A stretch of 64,000 nt of DNA from Lycocorax pyrrhopterus obiensis (lineage: Eukaryota; Chordata; Aves; Passeriformes; Paradisaeidae). Shown here one piece after another: positions 25,286 to 37,260 of this stretch. Each line of letters starts with the position of its first letter. The stretch's first letter is position 1. The notes under the pieces are model-generated. The model made no database searches. It was not told the origin of the DNA and saw only the letters and a program-made list of their open reading frames with translations. The stretch spans positions 2,130,663-2,194,662 of the forward strand of contig JACSVZ010000011.1 in NCBI GenBank assembly GCA_014706295.1. The letters are read 5' to 3'. Made by a program: the position numbers and the translations under genes.

Positions 25286-28200
25286 TGGAGCATCGTCTTT
25301 TGCACTGTGTATTTCAAAGAAAACCTGGGGATTTAATGAAACCTGTCTGATGTCGGGGAAATTGCCATATTAGCTACAATTTATGGTTACCCATGTAGCT
25401 TTTATGGCTGACAAACAAGGAATGTAAAACATACAAGGAAAGTTAAACAAACAAAAGCTGTGCTGAAGTGGATGAATTCCTTGTGACCTCTAAGGAAATG
25501 TCTGGAGCTTTCAGAGCTCTCCAAAGTCATAAATTGCAATCAGCTCCAGGCCCTGAGGAGCTCAATCACGTTTTCCTCGTGTTTTGGGTGCAGCCATGGC
25601 AAAGGCCCACATCCCCTGCCAGAGTGAGCAGCAGGTCACAGGGCCACTGTGCTGCGTGTGCATGGTCAGGACAGGCTCCGTGGCCAGTGTCTTGTGTCAG
25701 CATTGATGCTGGTGAGTGCTTTTAAAATATTGTCTAATTAGAGGAAAAGGGGAAATGAGAAAGGCCCCAGCAAAGCCTCACTCTGAATTGCTGGTATTTT
25801 GCAGAGCAAGAACTGTGTTCCAAGAACACACTGATGACTCTAAAGGGTTAAGGACAAATCACTGTTTTTGCCCCTTTCTTCCCTCTTTTTAATAAAAAAC
25901 AAAGCCAACATAGAAATACTGTAAATTCTACGGAAATATCGCAGAGGAAATCTTCCTAGCACTGCAATTTCAGTTAATGTGCTGCCTTTGCACCTTCTCA
26001 GATTTGGGACCCCTTGTTCCATCGGGGTGGTCCCTTGAATGTCTGGCTGCTTCTCATTTCATTTCTGCCTGACCCTGAAATCCCCTCTGCGGCTCCCATG
26101 GGACAGGTGATGGTTGTCCCTCTTGCACCCCCAATAACCCCGTTCTGCAGCAGTGCCCTTCTGTTCTTTAGGATCACTCTGCTCTGTTTTCCCAGGTTAT
26201 GTCTGGGCTGAGTAACTCTTCTGGTTTTTCATGCTGGTTTATCAGGTAGTGATTGGTTTCTAGCAGCTCTCAATACCCCTACCCTTTTTCTGTATAGTAG
26301 CTTTAATTAATTCCTTCTTATCAAGTTACTGGATCTTTTCTGTACTGCTACGAAGGAGATCTCTGCGTTCCTGGGTTTCCTATTTGCTGGCAGAAAAGAG
26401 AAATACCTGCTACTTTTTCCTGTTGGATTTGTCTCTTCTGCCCAGACAGTGGCATGGGAAGCGACCCTTCACGCCTGTGAGACTCTGTCGAATTAAATTC
26501 CTTGGGATTTTTTGTCTACTATGACAGAGGTTATTACAAAAGTGTTTGCTTTCCTAGCTACTTAGAGAGGGAGAAAATGGCCCTGAACGCTTTGGAAATG
26601 TTTGGCAAAGGTAACCTCAGATATTAAAAAATAAAATAGGAAGATCTATACACGTCACTAAATGTCCCAGCTGCACCTGGATTAAGACATTTCTGAGCTG
26701 AAAAAGTAGAAACATTCCTAAGATGTACTGTGAAGAACCACTGCTTGGTTTCACATGCTCAAGCCAAGAGCTGTTTTTTCCTTCCTAATCGTTATTTGTG
26801 TTCCTTCACCTGAAATGGACTCTGAATTCCTTTAATGCACTTACAAATCTACTTTGCATTTCCCATCCTGGAGTTTCATTTTCTCCCTGCAATATGGACA
26901 GCTCATTACTCAGGCTATCAGGGGAAAAAGTTTCCTCCATCCCTCCATTCCAGGGGTTCTGTCTCTCAGTATTAACACTCAGAAATGTTTCTTTTGGTAT
27001 TTTAGTGGTCTTTCTGAAATGAAACGCGCAGGTGTAAGCTACTGATACCGCATTTAAAAATTCCAGCCTTTTCTAACGGGGGAGAGTTTGTCACTCTTTT
27101 AAAAACCTCATCTTTGGACAAAGTGACGAAGAATTGGTCTCATCCTAAGTTTGGCTACTGAGGAGAACCCAAACCACAGAGGTACTTTGACAGTGGCAGT
27201 GCCTGCCGGAGCCAGAGAGGAAGGATTGACAGAATTCTGCTGGCAAACAGCACTGAGCAGATGCAGATGGAACTGTGAGGCTTGAACTGCACCCACAACT
27301 CATGACAGGGTGCATTTTAGTGCCATATTTTTGAACTATGAAGTGCTTGGCTGTGTCTGGAACCTGTCATCTGAAAGCACCCACCTGGTGCGGACCCTGT
27401 GCTGGGATGCACGAGGGTGTCCCGTGCCCAGGGCAGCACCAGGTCCCACATCCTTGCCCTGGGCACGAGACAGGAGGGGCCAGGAGCCAGGTGCTTTTAT
27501 CAGGGATAATGCAATTGGCTGGGACATGCAGGAGCAAGGGAGGCTAAGTTTGAACAGGGGATTTAACTTCAGTCGGGATTATAAAGGGAAAATGGGTCTT
27601 TATCCAGTGATTCCTACTGACTGTTCTTACAGATTTATGCAGGGATTTTTATTTCAACAGTGTCAGAAGTCCCTCTGTGGTCACAGTGGCCTAATGTTGA
27701 CTTCTGTAGCGCTTGATTTGGGCTGGCTTCAGGGATTTAATTTTGTCTGACCTTAAGCACCTTTATAAGTCTCCCAAATCAGGAGTCCAATTGCTCTGTG
27801 AAGATGGTGGCAAAAATGAGTCTGGTCAGTAGTTCCCATGGCTTGAAGTACCTGTTTGAGATGATGGTTTCTCTTTTTTAGCTCTGCAGGGAGCCCAGAG
27901 TGATTGGCTTCTACCTCAGGCTCCAAGCACTGCAGAAATTATGCATGTGACTGTGGAGCTGTGGCAGGCCTGCAGGGCAAACCCAGCTGTGAAGTGCAGT
28001 CAGGGCCAGGATGTGCTGCCCACGGGAGAAAATGCCAAGTTCAGCCTCTCTGTATTTCCCAGGCTGGATTTCCTTGGCTGAAAAACAAGCAGCTTTTATT
28101 TTACAGCAAATATTTCAAGAAAATGACATCAATCCCCATCTGAGACTGCCCTGGGGCATGAAAATAACATAAGGGAAATGTTTGACCAGCGTCTCTCATA

Positions 28201-28985
28201 CTGAAATCAGCAGTGTCTAAGCAAATATTCCTGTACTGTTTCTGAGGCAGGCTCTGCCAGGCAGGGGCTGTGATTCCTGCTGGAATGGGGCTGATCCATT
28301 CTGGTACCTGGGCCTGCAGTGACCTCAGTGTAAGAGCTGCTCCTTTCTTCTCCCAAGGCTGTCATCCGTCCCCACAGGCAGGGATTGTTCCCTCCAGCAG
28401 AACCCCTTTCCTGCAGGGAGGTAATTAAAAACACGTGCCTGAGCTGCCAGGCTGGCTCTGAGTAGCTCAGCCTTGTGTCCACTGGATCTGGAACTGTTGC
28501 TATGTCTTTCAAAGCAAGAATTCAAGTTTTTTTTTTTTTCTCTTTACAACTTTTTTGGCCTTATAGAGGTTTTTTAGGAAAGTTGGCCCATGAAAAAATA
28601 TTCAGTATTTGCACAATGAATGGGATGTTTATCTTTTTAAAATGTTTTCTGCGAACAGCTTAAAAAATTGAAATCACTTTTGCAATTTAGAGGAAAAGTG
28701 AACTATTTATTTAAGTACTTAATCCGTTGTGCATCAAGGCACTTTAATGAATCAGACAAGAAACAGACCTGAAGCACGACAAATGTGGTGAGAATAATAT
28801 GTGGGGAAAAACTTGATCTCATTTACTTTTATTTGTGAGGTGGAAGGGAAAAGTGGTTGAAGTCTCCTAGGTTAATGGAATTCTGAATGTTATCTTACGT
28901 GACCATGGTATCTTGAGGAGCAGATTAGCAGCTGGCTGGATCAGTTTGTTGGCAGAGCAGCAGAATTCTTGAACTTTGGGTATCT
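25286..28985. other. Unique non-coding sequence; one small perfect hairpin
   Basis: No recognised gene or repeat. A 13-bp perfect stem is formed by CGTGCCCAGGGCA (27423-27435) and TGCCCTGGGCACG (27455-27467), with a 19-nt loop. The stem is too short for a pre-miRNA and there is no U-run downstream. Frames up to 146 codons (27310-27750) have no known domain. Confidence 0.45.
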
Positions 28986-28989
28986 TTGC

Positions 28990-29262
28990 TCTCCTACCCG
29001 GAGGAGCCGCGTTCCAACCGCAGACTGGAACCCAGCTGCCCTGGGCGGCTGTCCTGCCTCCCCTCCAGCAGCCCAACTTCATTAGCAGGAACTGATGATG
29101 AAAAAATTGTTTTAAGGAGCAATATTAATCACCAGCCCCAGCAAACATTGTTTGGATCAGCAGGAGAAACGCTTTTGTCTGGGCTTTTGCAATTTCCTGC
29201 AGCCGAGCTCGCGCCGCAATTCTCGTTGTTATCGAGGAGAGTTTGCTCCGAAAGCCTTGTCT
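28990..29262. promoter_or_regulatory. CpG-containing non-repetitive block, candidate regulatory element
   Basis: CpG sites cluster at 28999-29050 and again at 29200-29262 (seven in about 60 bp), separated by an AT-rich segment with TTCATTAGCAGG and AATATTAATCACC. The block is open in one forward frame for 114 codons, but the translation shows nothing recognisable. It could be a regulatory element or, less likely, an unrecognised exon. Confidence 0.25.
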
Positions 29263-32040
29263 GCTTGGTCACCCCTCAAGGAGAAAGAATGCCTCTCCAT
29301 ATGTCTTCAGCAGAAGGCAGCCTGGGCTGACAGATAGCAACGAGATGATGTATTCCAAGAAATGCTCAATCCATGGCAGGATAATGAGTTTGGGGGAAGG
29401 GGGGAGCTGAACAGAACTCGGGACAGAGATGGATGCCAGTGAAGGACACGGTGCCTGCCCGGCCCCAGAGCTGGGCAGCCACAGCTGGGATTCGAAAAAA
29501 TAAAAACGTGAGGAACAAGAAGTTGAACACTTTTCAGAAGGAAGCTGTAGAAAGTTCAGATGTGTGAAAACCGACAGTGGTTTTTTTATTTCCTCGTAAA
29601 ACAGCTCAGCAACATTCAGGAAGTGGTAGATTGAGTGGGAGAAGGAATCAATGGGATTTAATGGGTGGGGCAAACAGAATTTGAGAGCTAAGCCTAGGGA
29701 AAAATCTGTTTGGATACACTTGTGCCAACTCAAGTGTCTGTGTGAATGTTAATGCATTGGCCTATTTTGTGCATAATAAAAATGCTTCAGTTGATGAAAT
29801 TCTCTCTGTGGCACAGGACTGTAAAGGACAGGGTGCTCACTTGCAAGTAACTGATCAGCTGTAAGGCCATGTGGAAAATCAACTTTGTCATCAGAGCTGT
29901 GGGACAGCCCAGAGCTGACACCTGCCCTGCTGTCCTTGCATGAGTGAGAACACCAGGGGAGAGCCTGGGCCTGTCTGGCAATGAGCAGGAGGGAAATCAT
30001 CATTACCTCTCACTCTCCAGCTTGTTGCAAAATGTATTTTAGCTGGCAATTTATCCCCCAAAGCTGCAGCTGATGTGGAGTTTCTGGCCCTCTGAGTCAG
30101 CAGCATAAAAAAACCAATATAAACTCTGATCTTTAGGTAACAAAAAAGAGTCAGAATAAAGGTAGCCTGCTTCAGGCAGCCTCATTCTCCAGGCAGTTGG
30201 ATTTTGTTTTCTTGCTTTCCATGTTTCCTACTGATAAACACTATTTCCCATTCTCCTCTTTCCTCTGTTTGTTTTCGGCCTCCTTCATGCTGCATCCCAC
30301 TCTGTGCTGCAAAAAGAGCAGTCTCCTACTTTGTGGAGAATTAAAAGTAGTTGCAAACTGTGTGTAATTCCCTTGCAAGGCCAAATGTCTGTGTTTGGGT
30401 TCAGCCTGGCCGAGAGAAGCTCCAGCAGTGCCTTCTCCCCACCCTCTGCTGCGGTTTTGTCCCTCAGTGAAGCAGCTCCCACCAAATGCTCCCTCCCCAG
30501 CAGCAGCACCACTTCCCAGGCCAGTGTTCTGCAGGGTTAATGAGTGCAATTAGCTCAGTGCAGAGTGCAGTGAGAGAGAGGGCTCAGGAGGGGCAAAGGG
30601 TTTTCCGGAGGTGTTGGGAAGGCAGCACAGCACGAGGGATGGACGGGACAGGGCTGTGCACGGGTACAGCCCCAGCACTGAGCCCCTGCCCCTGCTCCTC
30701 ATCAGCAGTGAACTCATTTTGCATTTCGCTGGAGAGGAGAAACCCACGGCCCAGTTACTCTGCAGCAGCAAATGGCATTTCCCAGGCACTTGTACAAACT
30801 GGGGCTGACTGTGACCCAGTCCCTGCCTGCGCTTCCTTGGGCTCTGATCCCTCCAGGGCAGTCAATACAGGCAGTCATTTCTTGCTGCAAATAGAGTACG
30901 GGCCACAAAACAAGTGTTTTACTGTATCTGTCAGGTTAAAAAGACAGGACATGAGAATAGGGTTAAAATCCCATAAATCTAAGTGCTCAGGTATTGGAGA
31001 GAGAAGTATTGAACTGCTTTTACAGAGTGTGACCTGTCAGCCAGGAGCACCTTTTCTGTCCTTCACTGTTTGGACCTGGCTTGGTCAGGGGTTGTAACTT
31101 GCAGAAGGGAAGAGAGGGACTTCACAAAAGCACCAGCATTTTTTATTATCCCCCTGTCCATTGCTCTGTTGCTGTGGGTTTGGGGTTTTTTGGGGGTATT
31201 TTTACTGAAGGAATAAGGAAAAGGTCGTTTTGCAGTTTCAGATCACTTGATCATTCTGCAGTCTCCCTGATCAGCTGTACTAAACTCTCCTGGACTTTAA
31301 AACAGCAGGTGCTGAGGAATACAAACTTTCCACAGCCCAAACCAGATGTCTCCCCCAAATCAGTGGGAATACCCTTGTGAAAAATGTATTGAATGTGGCA
31401 AGGTCTTACTGTCCTGGGAAAAATGAGTAGGAGAAATTCATCTTTTCCCATGAGTTCCCCATTATTAAGAGCTCCTCATGTGTTTTTATATAGCAGTACT
31501 AACAAGCCAGTTGTGTTTTTATTCTGTCCCTCTCTGTTTGCATTCGGCCCCTCAGGCAAATCTTTATACTCAGTAAGTCTTCTGTCAGACTACAGAAATC
31601 TTTGTAGCAATAGATTTTAATGAAGATTAAGTTGATGGGTTCATGAGTGATTTATTATAAATTATTGTGCAGAAAGAGTTTTTTTTTTTCCCTTGTGTGG
31701 TGAAAGAATTATGTGAGTGTGGTCTCAGGGCAACCTCTCAGGGAAACGAGGAGGATAAAATAAGTCAAGAGTGTCCTCAGAGTGTCCTCTGCTCTTTGAC
31801 ACATTTTTGGAAGGCTTTCTTGGAGATGGAGGGGTTCTCTGGTGGGAATTCTGGAGAAATGCTTTCCCGTGGCACTCTAGCACAGGGTGATGCAGACCTG
31901 GGGAGGAACTGTACATAAGTACGAGAATATAAATCAGCTTCGAGATGAAAGCTCTTAAATCTGTTCTCTGCTGCTCATGCTGATTATCATGGCCCCAAGG
32001 CATAGTTACAGAAGGATGCACTCAGGAGGGCTACTTCAGA
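29263..32040. other. Unique non-coding sequence, nothing recognised
   Basis: Frames of up to 203 codons (30486-31097) overlap antisense frames and lack known domains. No transposon remnants or RNA genes were recognised. Confidence 0.45.
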
Positions 32041-32079
32041 ATTTCCACAAGTCATTACTGATTATGGATCTGTGCTTTA

Positions 32080-32412
32080 AAGTGTTTATAGGTGGTGATT
32101 GATACACTGACGATGTACCTTTCAGAACTGCGTAAAGAGGAGCAGGACTTGATTTGCACTTGGATTTTCATTATTTTACCATTTAAAGTGGCTCCTATTT
32201 CATAAACAGTAGCTATGGTAATGCATTTAGGATGGTTTTCATATTCATGGATACATATATATGCATATTTTTACCAGATAGGCACCTTAAAATTTTCCAG
32301 TCATTATTATGAAATGCAATATAGCCTCTAAAGCTCCTTCTGAAAGGATATCTATAATCAATTAACTGACTCTCTAGAGCAGCCTTAATATGGTGTTTTA
32401 ATTAACACCACG
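32080..32412. promoter_or_regulatory. Candidate conserved non-coding element, AT-rich
   Basis: Non-repetitive AT-rich block with a TATATATGCATAT core near 32257-32268, then AATCAATTAAC, and at 32392-32409 the near-palindrome GGTGTTTTAATTAACACC (six-base arms around an AT core). No coding frame and no transposon homology are visible. Composition resembles long vertebrate conserved non-coding elements near developmental genes, which is inference only. Confidence 0.3.
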
Positions 32413-34222
32413 CTGGAAAGCAGAGCAAGCTCCTGCAGAACTCTTGCAGCAGGAGCTGGGGTTTGCAGCCCTGCTTTGCAGGCAGGGTCTCTCTCGAGGT
32501 CTGAGGAGGCTTTTAGTATCCCACGGTTTCACTGCTCAGATCCCACCTGTAGGATCAAAAGGAGGAATGAAAAGGGTTCTGTTTCCAGGAGAAACAGAGA
32601 GTACTGCAGTAGCTTCCAAGGAAATAAGATGAGATGGTGTTGTTAGAGCACAGCCAAGCAGGGCTGTGTTTTACCAGGGACTTGCAAGGTCTGTGCTGGA
32701 GCAGAAATGACCTCTAGCAAAGCCCAAAACAGGAGACAGGCACAGGGGGAGGTAACAGCCAGCAGGACTGCAAAACAAAAGCACTATGGGCATGTACTCC
32801 TTGCAGAGGTGTCTGCCGCAAGATCACGCAGTGGTGTAATCACTGCTGATATCCCTTTGTCAAAACCAGTAATTCTTCAGCTGTGATTTGATAAATCTAT
32901 ATGTATTGGTTAGCATTTCAGTGGGTCTCACTTGGCAGAATTTCATTACACTGAGTCTGCTCTGCAGCTGTTGAGGCTCTTCAGAGTCGATAATTTACAC
33001 CAGGAAAAGCTCCAGTGTTTGTATTTAAAACTTACTGTGTTTTTGTGCTTCTGGTCTTTTTCCTGGGTGACAGCCCTGGGCCATACCCTCAGTTCTGGGG
33101 GTGTCTGAGTTTCTGGAGTTGTTTTCTATAGAACTTTCCCCCCTTTTATTTGTGACTATAAACAGGAATGATTTAGCATAGATAAATACTTTAGGTACAA
33201 ATCCTCCTTGTCACTCTCATAATTTATTTTCATGTAATGAAGTATTTATCATGCTGGAAGTTAATAATCAATTTCTCTGAGGGTTTTCTCTTTTTTGACT
33301 ATTTCTGACTATATTTCTATTTAGAAACAGCAACTTTTCTGATTGTTTGGGGACCTCAGGGTGCTGGAAATGAAAGCAGACATACCTGCATGTGGTTCAA
33401 CACAGAAGACAGGCAATGGTTTTAAGGAGCAGTGATCTTTTCTCCATAAAACTTATATGAATTTCCTAAATCTCTTCTGGTGCTGAAGGATTGGAAACAA
33501 ATCTGCTCTGAAAATGAGAACAGAACATCTGACTACTTAGCTGTTTAAGATGCATATTTTCATTAGTTATCTGGTGTTTTAGTTGCTCTTACAGGTGGAT
33601 GTTTACTGAACAGATATTTTGATAAATGAACTAAATAACACTCTTATTCTTAGACCAAAGGTTCATTTCTGTATTTTCTTTCTCTGCTGGCAGAGTAAAA
33701 AAAAATTGCTACACAAACTGCAGGGGAGTGTTTGTCCTTACTGAAATTTCCTTTTACTGGGCTTTATAAAATGATTGCAGCTTTTCTGTGAGCCTTGGTT
33801 GACTCTTGGCTGCCCGACTGAGCAGGCTGTGCAGGCGAGGGGCAGGACCTGTGCTTGGTGTGTAGCTGGGGTGGAATTCAGCCCAACAAGTGGTGGGCAC
33901 AGGCCGAGAGTATCAGGAGAGTGATTAAATTCCTGCTGTGTGTAATAATTGCTGTATTGATAGAACAATGGGGTAAGTGAATTTGTGCTTAATCTGCTGT
34001 GTCAACCTGGAAAAAAATGTGCTTTGGGAGTGAGGGCATTTTTGTGCTTATATTTAATTTGATACCACTCTGGGTAAATGGGTCACTGATCTGAGGTATT
34101 GTATTTTTGGCATTAAGAGAAGTGCTGGGTGCTCTAAAATGCATTAGCTTTTCTTCCCCTGAAAATCACTCCACTTTGTTTTCCTGGGCTTGGAGATGAT
34201 GAAATCTGATTGTGGCCTTTAA
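32413..34222. other. Unique non-coding sequence, nothing recognised
   Basis: AT-leaning sequence without recognisable repeats, RNA genes or exons. The longest frames are about 75 codons. Confidence 0.5.
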
Positions 34223-34297
34223 TTTATTATTATTATTATTATTAGTAGTAGTAGTAGTATTAGTATTCTTAGTATTCTTAGTATTATCAGTATTTTA
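34223..34297. repeat. Trinucleotide microsatellite (TTA)n/(GTA)n
   Basis: Runs of TTA repeats pass into five or so GTA repeats and then three imperfect copies of TTAGTATTC. It is a compound simple repeat grown from a trinucleotide tract. Confidence 0.93.
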
Positions 34298-35169
34298 TTT
34301 GAGACATGGGCAAAATTTTGGTCTGGCACAGGCAGGAAAGAAAGTGCAGTAACATCCAAACTGCTCTTTGAAAATACACAAATAAATTGAATAATAATAA
34401 CATGCTAATCAAATAATTTGATCTTGGTGGGGCTCCAATACATCCAGCAGAACCTGGGACGTGCTGACAGGAGATTTCCAGCACCTGTTCTGCTTCTGTG
34501 GAAAACATTGGTTGTTTCAAAGTGAAGCCTGTGGGAGGTGACTGAAGAATGCTGTTAGATTTTGGTGGGATGAGAGAAAGTTCATTTTATGCTTCACACA
34601 CTCTTATGCAGACCAAGGAGTTCAGGCATCTCAAAAATAATTTCCAGATCAGTACCAACAAATACCAGCTTTGCTGAAATATCTGAGTGCTACCCTGAAC
34701 TGAGACAGAGCTGCATAATTTTGAGCTGCATGCAACGAAAATTGCTTGCAGGCTATTGGAATTAACATGTTCGGTGAAAACAGAAATACTGAGGGTAAAT
34801 GATGTGCTTTCATCTCCATTTGGGACTTCCACCTTCTTTGGGATCAATGAGATGTCAAAATCAGAAATAACACTTAAAATAGCACGGGGCAGGTGCGAGG
34901 GGCCAGAGCTGAAGGAAACCAGCTGAAGGCAAAGCCTGGTGCCGGGCAGGCTGAGGAGCCCCAGGGCTGGCTGGCAGAGGGAAGGCATAGGCAGCGATCC
35001 CGGGGCTGGGAGCCAGCGAGTGCCCCAGCCCAGCCCTGCTCCTCGCTTCCCCAGGAAATGCCCTGCCAGGGCAGGAATGGCAGCTGGCACAGAGCAGCCT
35101 CCCTGCTTTCCAGAGGCCACTTTGCCGGCCTGACCTGGCGATTCCTGCCTGGAGTGGGAGCTGGGAGTG
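34298..35169. other. Unique sequence with a GC-rich non-coding segment
   Basis: The part at 34880-35160 is GC-rich and open in several frames on both strands (up to 177 codons on minus), which is the expected result of few AT-rich stop codons. No domain was recognised. Confidence 0.4.
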
Positions 35170-35330
35170 CACTAATTATGTGCTGATGGCAGGCTCTGGA
35201 TAATAGCAATTTTCACTCAATTACTTCGTGCACAGTGTCACTATTAGCACCCAATTAATTTTAAAAAGCATTCCAATTTAAAAGAAGGCAATATGTTGCA
35301 TTTCCACAAGTTATCTATAGTGTTAGGATG
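35170..35330. promoter_or_regulatory. Candidate conserved non-coding element
   Basis: Non-repetitive AT-rich block with CTAATTATG, CTCAATTACTTCG and CCAATTAATTTT, all homeodomain-core-like sites, directly next to GC-rich sequence. There is no coding frame. Only motif content supports it. Confidence 0.25.
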
Positions 35331-35647
35331 GCCACTTTAGCCAACTCTTTATTGCATTAGACAGTGATGCAAACAAAGCAGCAAAAAATAGCGTGAGGGA
35401 AATAAATATCTGTCTTTGTGGTGCTGAAAGCTCCCGAGGCTGTGCATTGCAGGGCTCTCTCAGGGTGTGTCTCAACACATGCAGGACAGAATTTGATTTT
35501 AAATTTGAAGCCAAATTTAGTTGGAGGGTAGGGGTCTGCTGTACTTATTGTTCAAGGTATGCACAGAAAACAAGTACCAGCTAAGGCCAGTAGGTCATTA
35601 AATGAAAATTCAGTGTTCAGTTTCCACTGTGATTTGGGATTGAATTT

Positions 35648-35874
35648 CACAGATTCAAAGAGTTGTAGAATGATCTGGGTGGGAGGCGACCTTGCTGATC
35701 TTGTCCCACCCCTGCCATGGGCAGGGACACCTCCCACTGTCCCAGGCTGCTCCAAGCCCCAATGGCCAACCTGGTCTTGGGCACTGCCAGGGATCCAGGG
35801 GCAGCCACAGCTGCTCTGGGCACCCTGTGCCAGGGCCTGCCCACCCACACAGGGGAGAATTGATTCCTAATTTC
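35648..35874 (-). mobile_element. CR1 LINE 3'-end fragment, minus strand
   Basis: The reverse complement of a CR1 3' end. A decayed tail (forward CACAGATTCAAAG) is followed by TAGAATGATCTGGGTGGGAG, then CTGCCATGGGCAGGGACAC, then the more internal CTGCTCTGGGCACCCTGTGCCAGGG-type region, ending near GATTCCTAATTTCC. It keeps about 225 bp of the element. No coding sequence remains. Confidence 0.92.
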
Positions 35875-36825
35875 CTTCACTGATAATGAACAGGGTTTTA
35901 CCCACAGGTTTCCTGAAGAGAGACCACCACAGTTGTGGTAAATATTAACAACAGGTTGCTAATCTGAGGCTTCATTTGGTCTACAGGAATTGTAAGCTTC
36001 TGGTGTAGCATTTAAGTAAATAAAATATTGAGCTCAAAACAGTGGACTAGAGTCTTCTTAAATAGTAAAAGAAAAAAATTAACTGATTTTGGCCTGAGTG
36101 TGAGGCATGTGCTAAGACAGCTCCACTCTGTTTCCTGGCTCTTAACCCAGCCAGTGCCGTGCACACCTGGAGAGCCCAGATACCCCCATGAGTGTGTCTG
36201 GAACAGCTGGGGAAAAGGGGAAATGAGTCTTCATTTGGGGAAGGAGCTGTTCCTTCAGCCTTTGGTGAAAGCAGAGGATTTCTAGCCCTGGCAGCTGTGC
36301 TGTGTCTGTGCCTCTGACACGAGGCTTCGGGGAGCACAGCTGCTGCCACGACAGGAGTGTCTTCCCTCAGGAAGAAGCAAAGAGCACCTGACAGCCCATG
36401 GCTATAAAAAAATTAATTGGGAAGTGAGCAAACTGCTAACCTTATGCCTGGCCTTGATGTAAGCAGCAATGACAACCTCTTTACGCCCAGATTTTGCTGT
36501 CACTTGGTGGTGCGGTTTCCATCTGGACTGCAAGAGATGTTTTAGATTTGAACTGGCTGACTGGAAGAATTTAGTGGAACAACTCCATTTGCACTACTCC
36601 AAATGCATAGAGCTGTAACCTGACAAACTATTTAAGAAATGCCTGTAAATGTGGGTTATTTGTCATTGTTTGTTTGTCTGGGAGGAAAACCTCACCTGTT
36701 TTCCACCAGCAGCACTGGTCACTTTTTTCTGTTGTCACTTTTTAAGTTATTTTCATGCTAAGGTTGCATGGTTTTTGTGTTGGGACGTGATGGGGCTGTT
36801 ATCAGACTTCCCTTCAGGTGGGAAA
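35875..36825. other. Unique non-coding sequence, nothing recognised
   Basis: Nothing recognisable between the CR1 remnant and the palindrome. Frames are at most 100 codons. Confidence 0.5.
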
Positions 36826-36833
36826 TACAAACC
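36826..36833. repeat. Direct repeat TACAAACC, left copy
   Basis: Abuts the outer end of the left-arm LTR and recurs exactly at 37200-37207. With the preceding A the match is 9 bp, but that A coincides with the last base of the TG...CA element. Confidence 0.85.
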
Positions 36834-37199
36834 TGTCGCTGTTCTCACCGCGGACGGGTAGAGAAACGACACAAGAGTCCAGGCTCAGGGATAAATGGAA
36901 GCGATTTAATAATCTATCAGAAGGCTTTTATATGTTAGTTCGCAAAAGTGTGTTAAATGGCATAAGGTAATTGGTGTTTTGGCCATCCACCCCTTGAGGG
37001 GATTGGTCAAGTTCTAAGACACCCATCTCTAAATGTTTTTCTCGTTAGAACCAGAACAATCCTGCAAAACAACCTGCAGCTGCAAGAAGTTTACAGAACT
37101 GTAACATTGTTTTGAGTTACTTGCATGGGAAAGACAGAACTCTCACAAAATGCTGCAGAGAGCTGAAGAAATTCTCTGCTGGAGTTTTTTCAGCATCCA
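36834..37199 (-). mobile_element. LTR-like element, left arm, with 8-bp flanking duplication
   Basis: In reverse orientation it begins TGGATGCTGAAA and ends AACAGCGACA, giving TG...CA termini over 366 bp. It carries CCAAT (37002-37006), TATAAAA (36926-36932) and an ATTAAA poly(A)-like signal, all on the minus strand, in the order expected of U3-R-U5. TACAAACC directly flanks it on both sides (36826-36833 and 37200-37207), which looks like a target-site duplication. Eight base pairs is longer than the usual 4-6 bp for retroviral integrases. The family was not identified; the U5-like end resembles ERV1-class LTRs only loosely. Confidence 0.75.
36926..36932 (-). promoter_or_regulatory. TATA box of the left-arm LTR
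   Basis: The minus-strand TATAAAA is the exact mirror of 37528-37534, with CCAAT at 37002-37006. Predicted transcription runs leftward, away from the palindrome centre. Confidence 0.5.
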
Positions 37200-37207
37200 T
37201 ACAAACC
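37200..37207. repeat. Direct repeat TACAAACC, right copy
   Basis: Abuts the inner end of the left-arm LTR, at the palindrome spacer. It is identical to 36826-36833. Confidence 0.85.
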
Positions 37208-37260
37208 CACGGGATTTGATAGCTGCTGTTCCATCCCCAGGTGTCCCTTGCCACAGGCTA

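Noticed and set aside
36834..37199. hAT-type DNA transposon, suggested by the 8-bp duplication
   Set aside because: The ends share only TG/CA and no terminal inverted repeat, and the interior shows LTR-promoter order (CCAAT, TATA, poly(A) signal).
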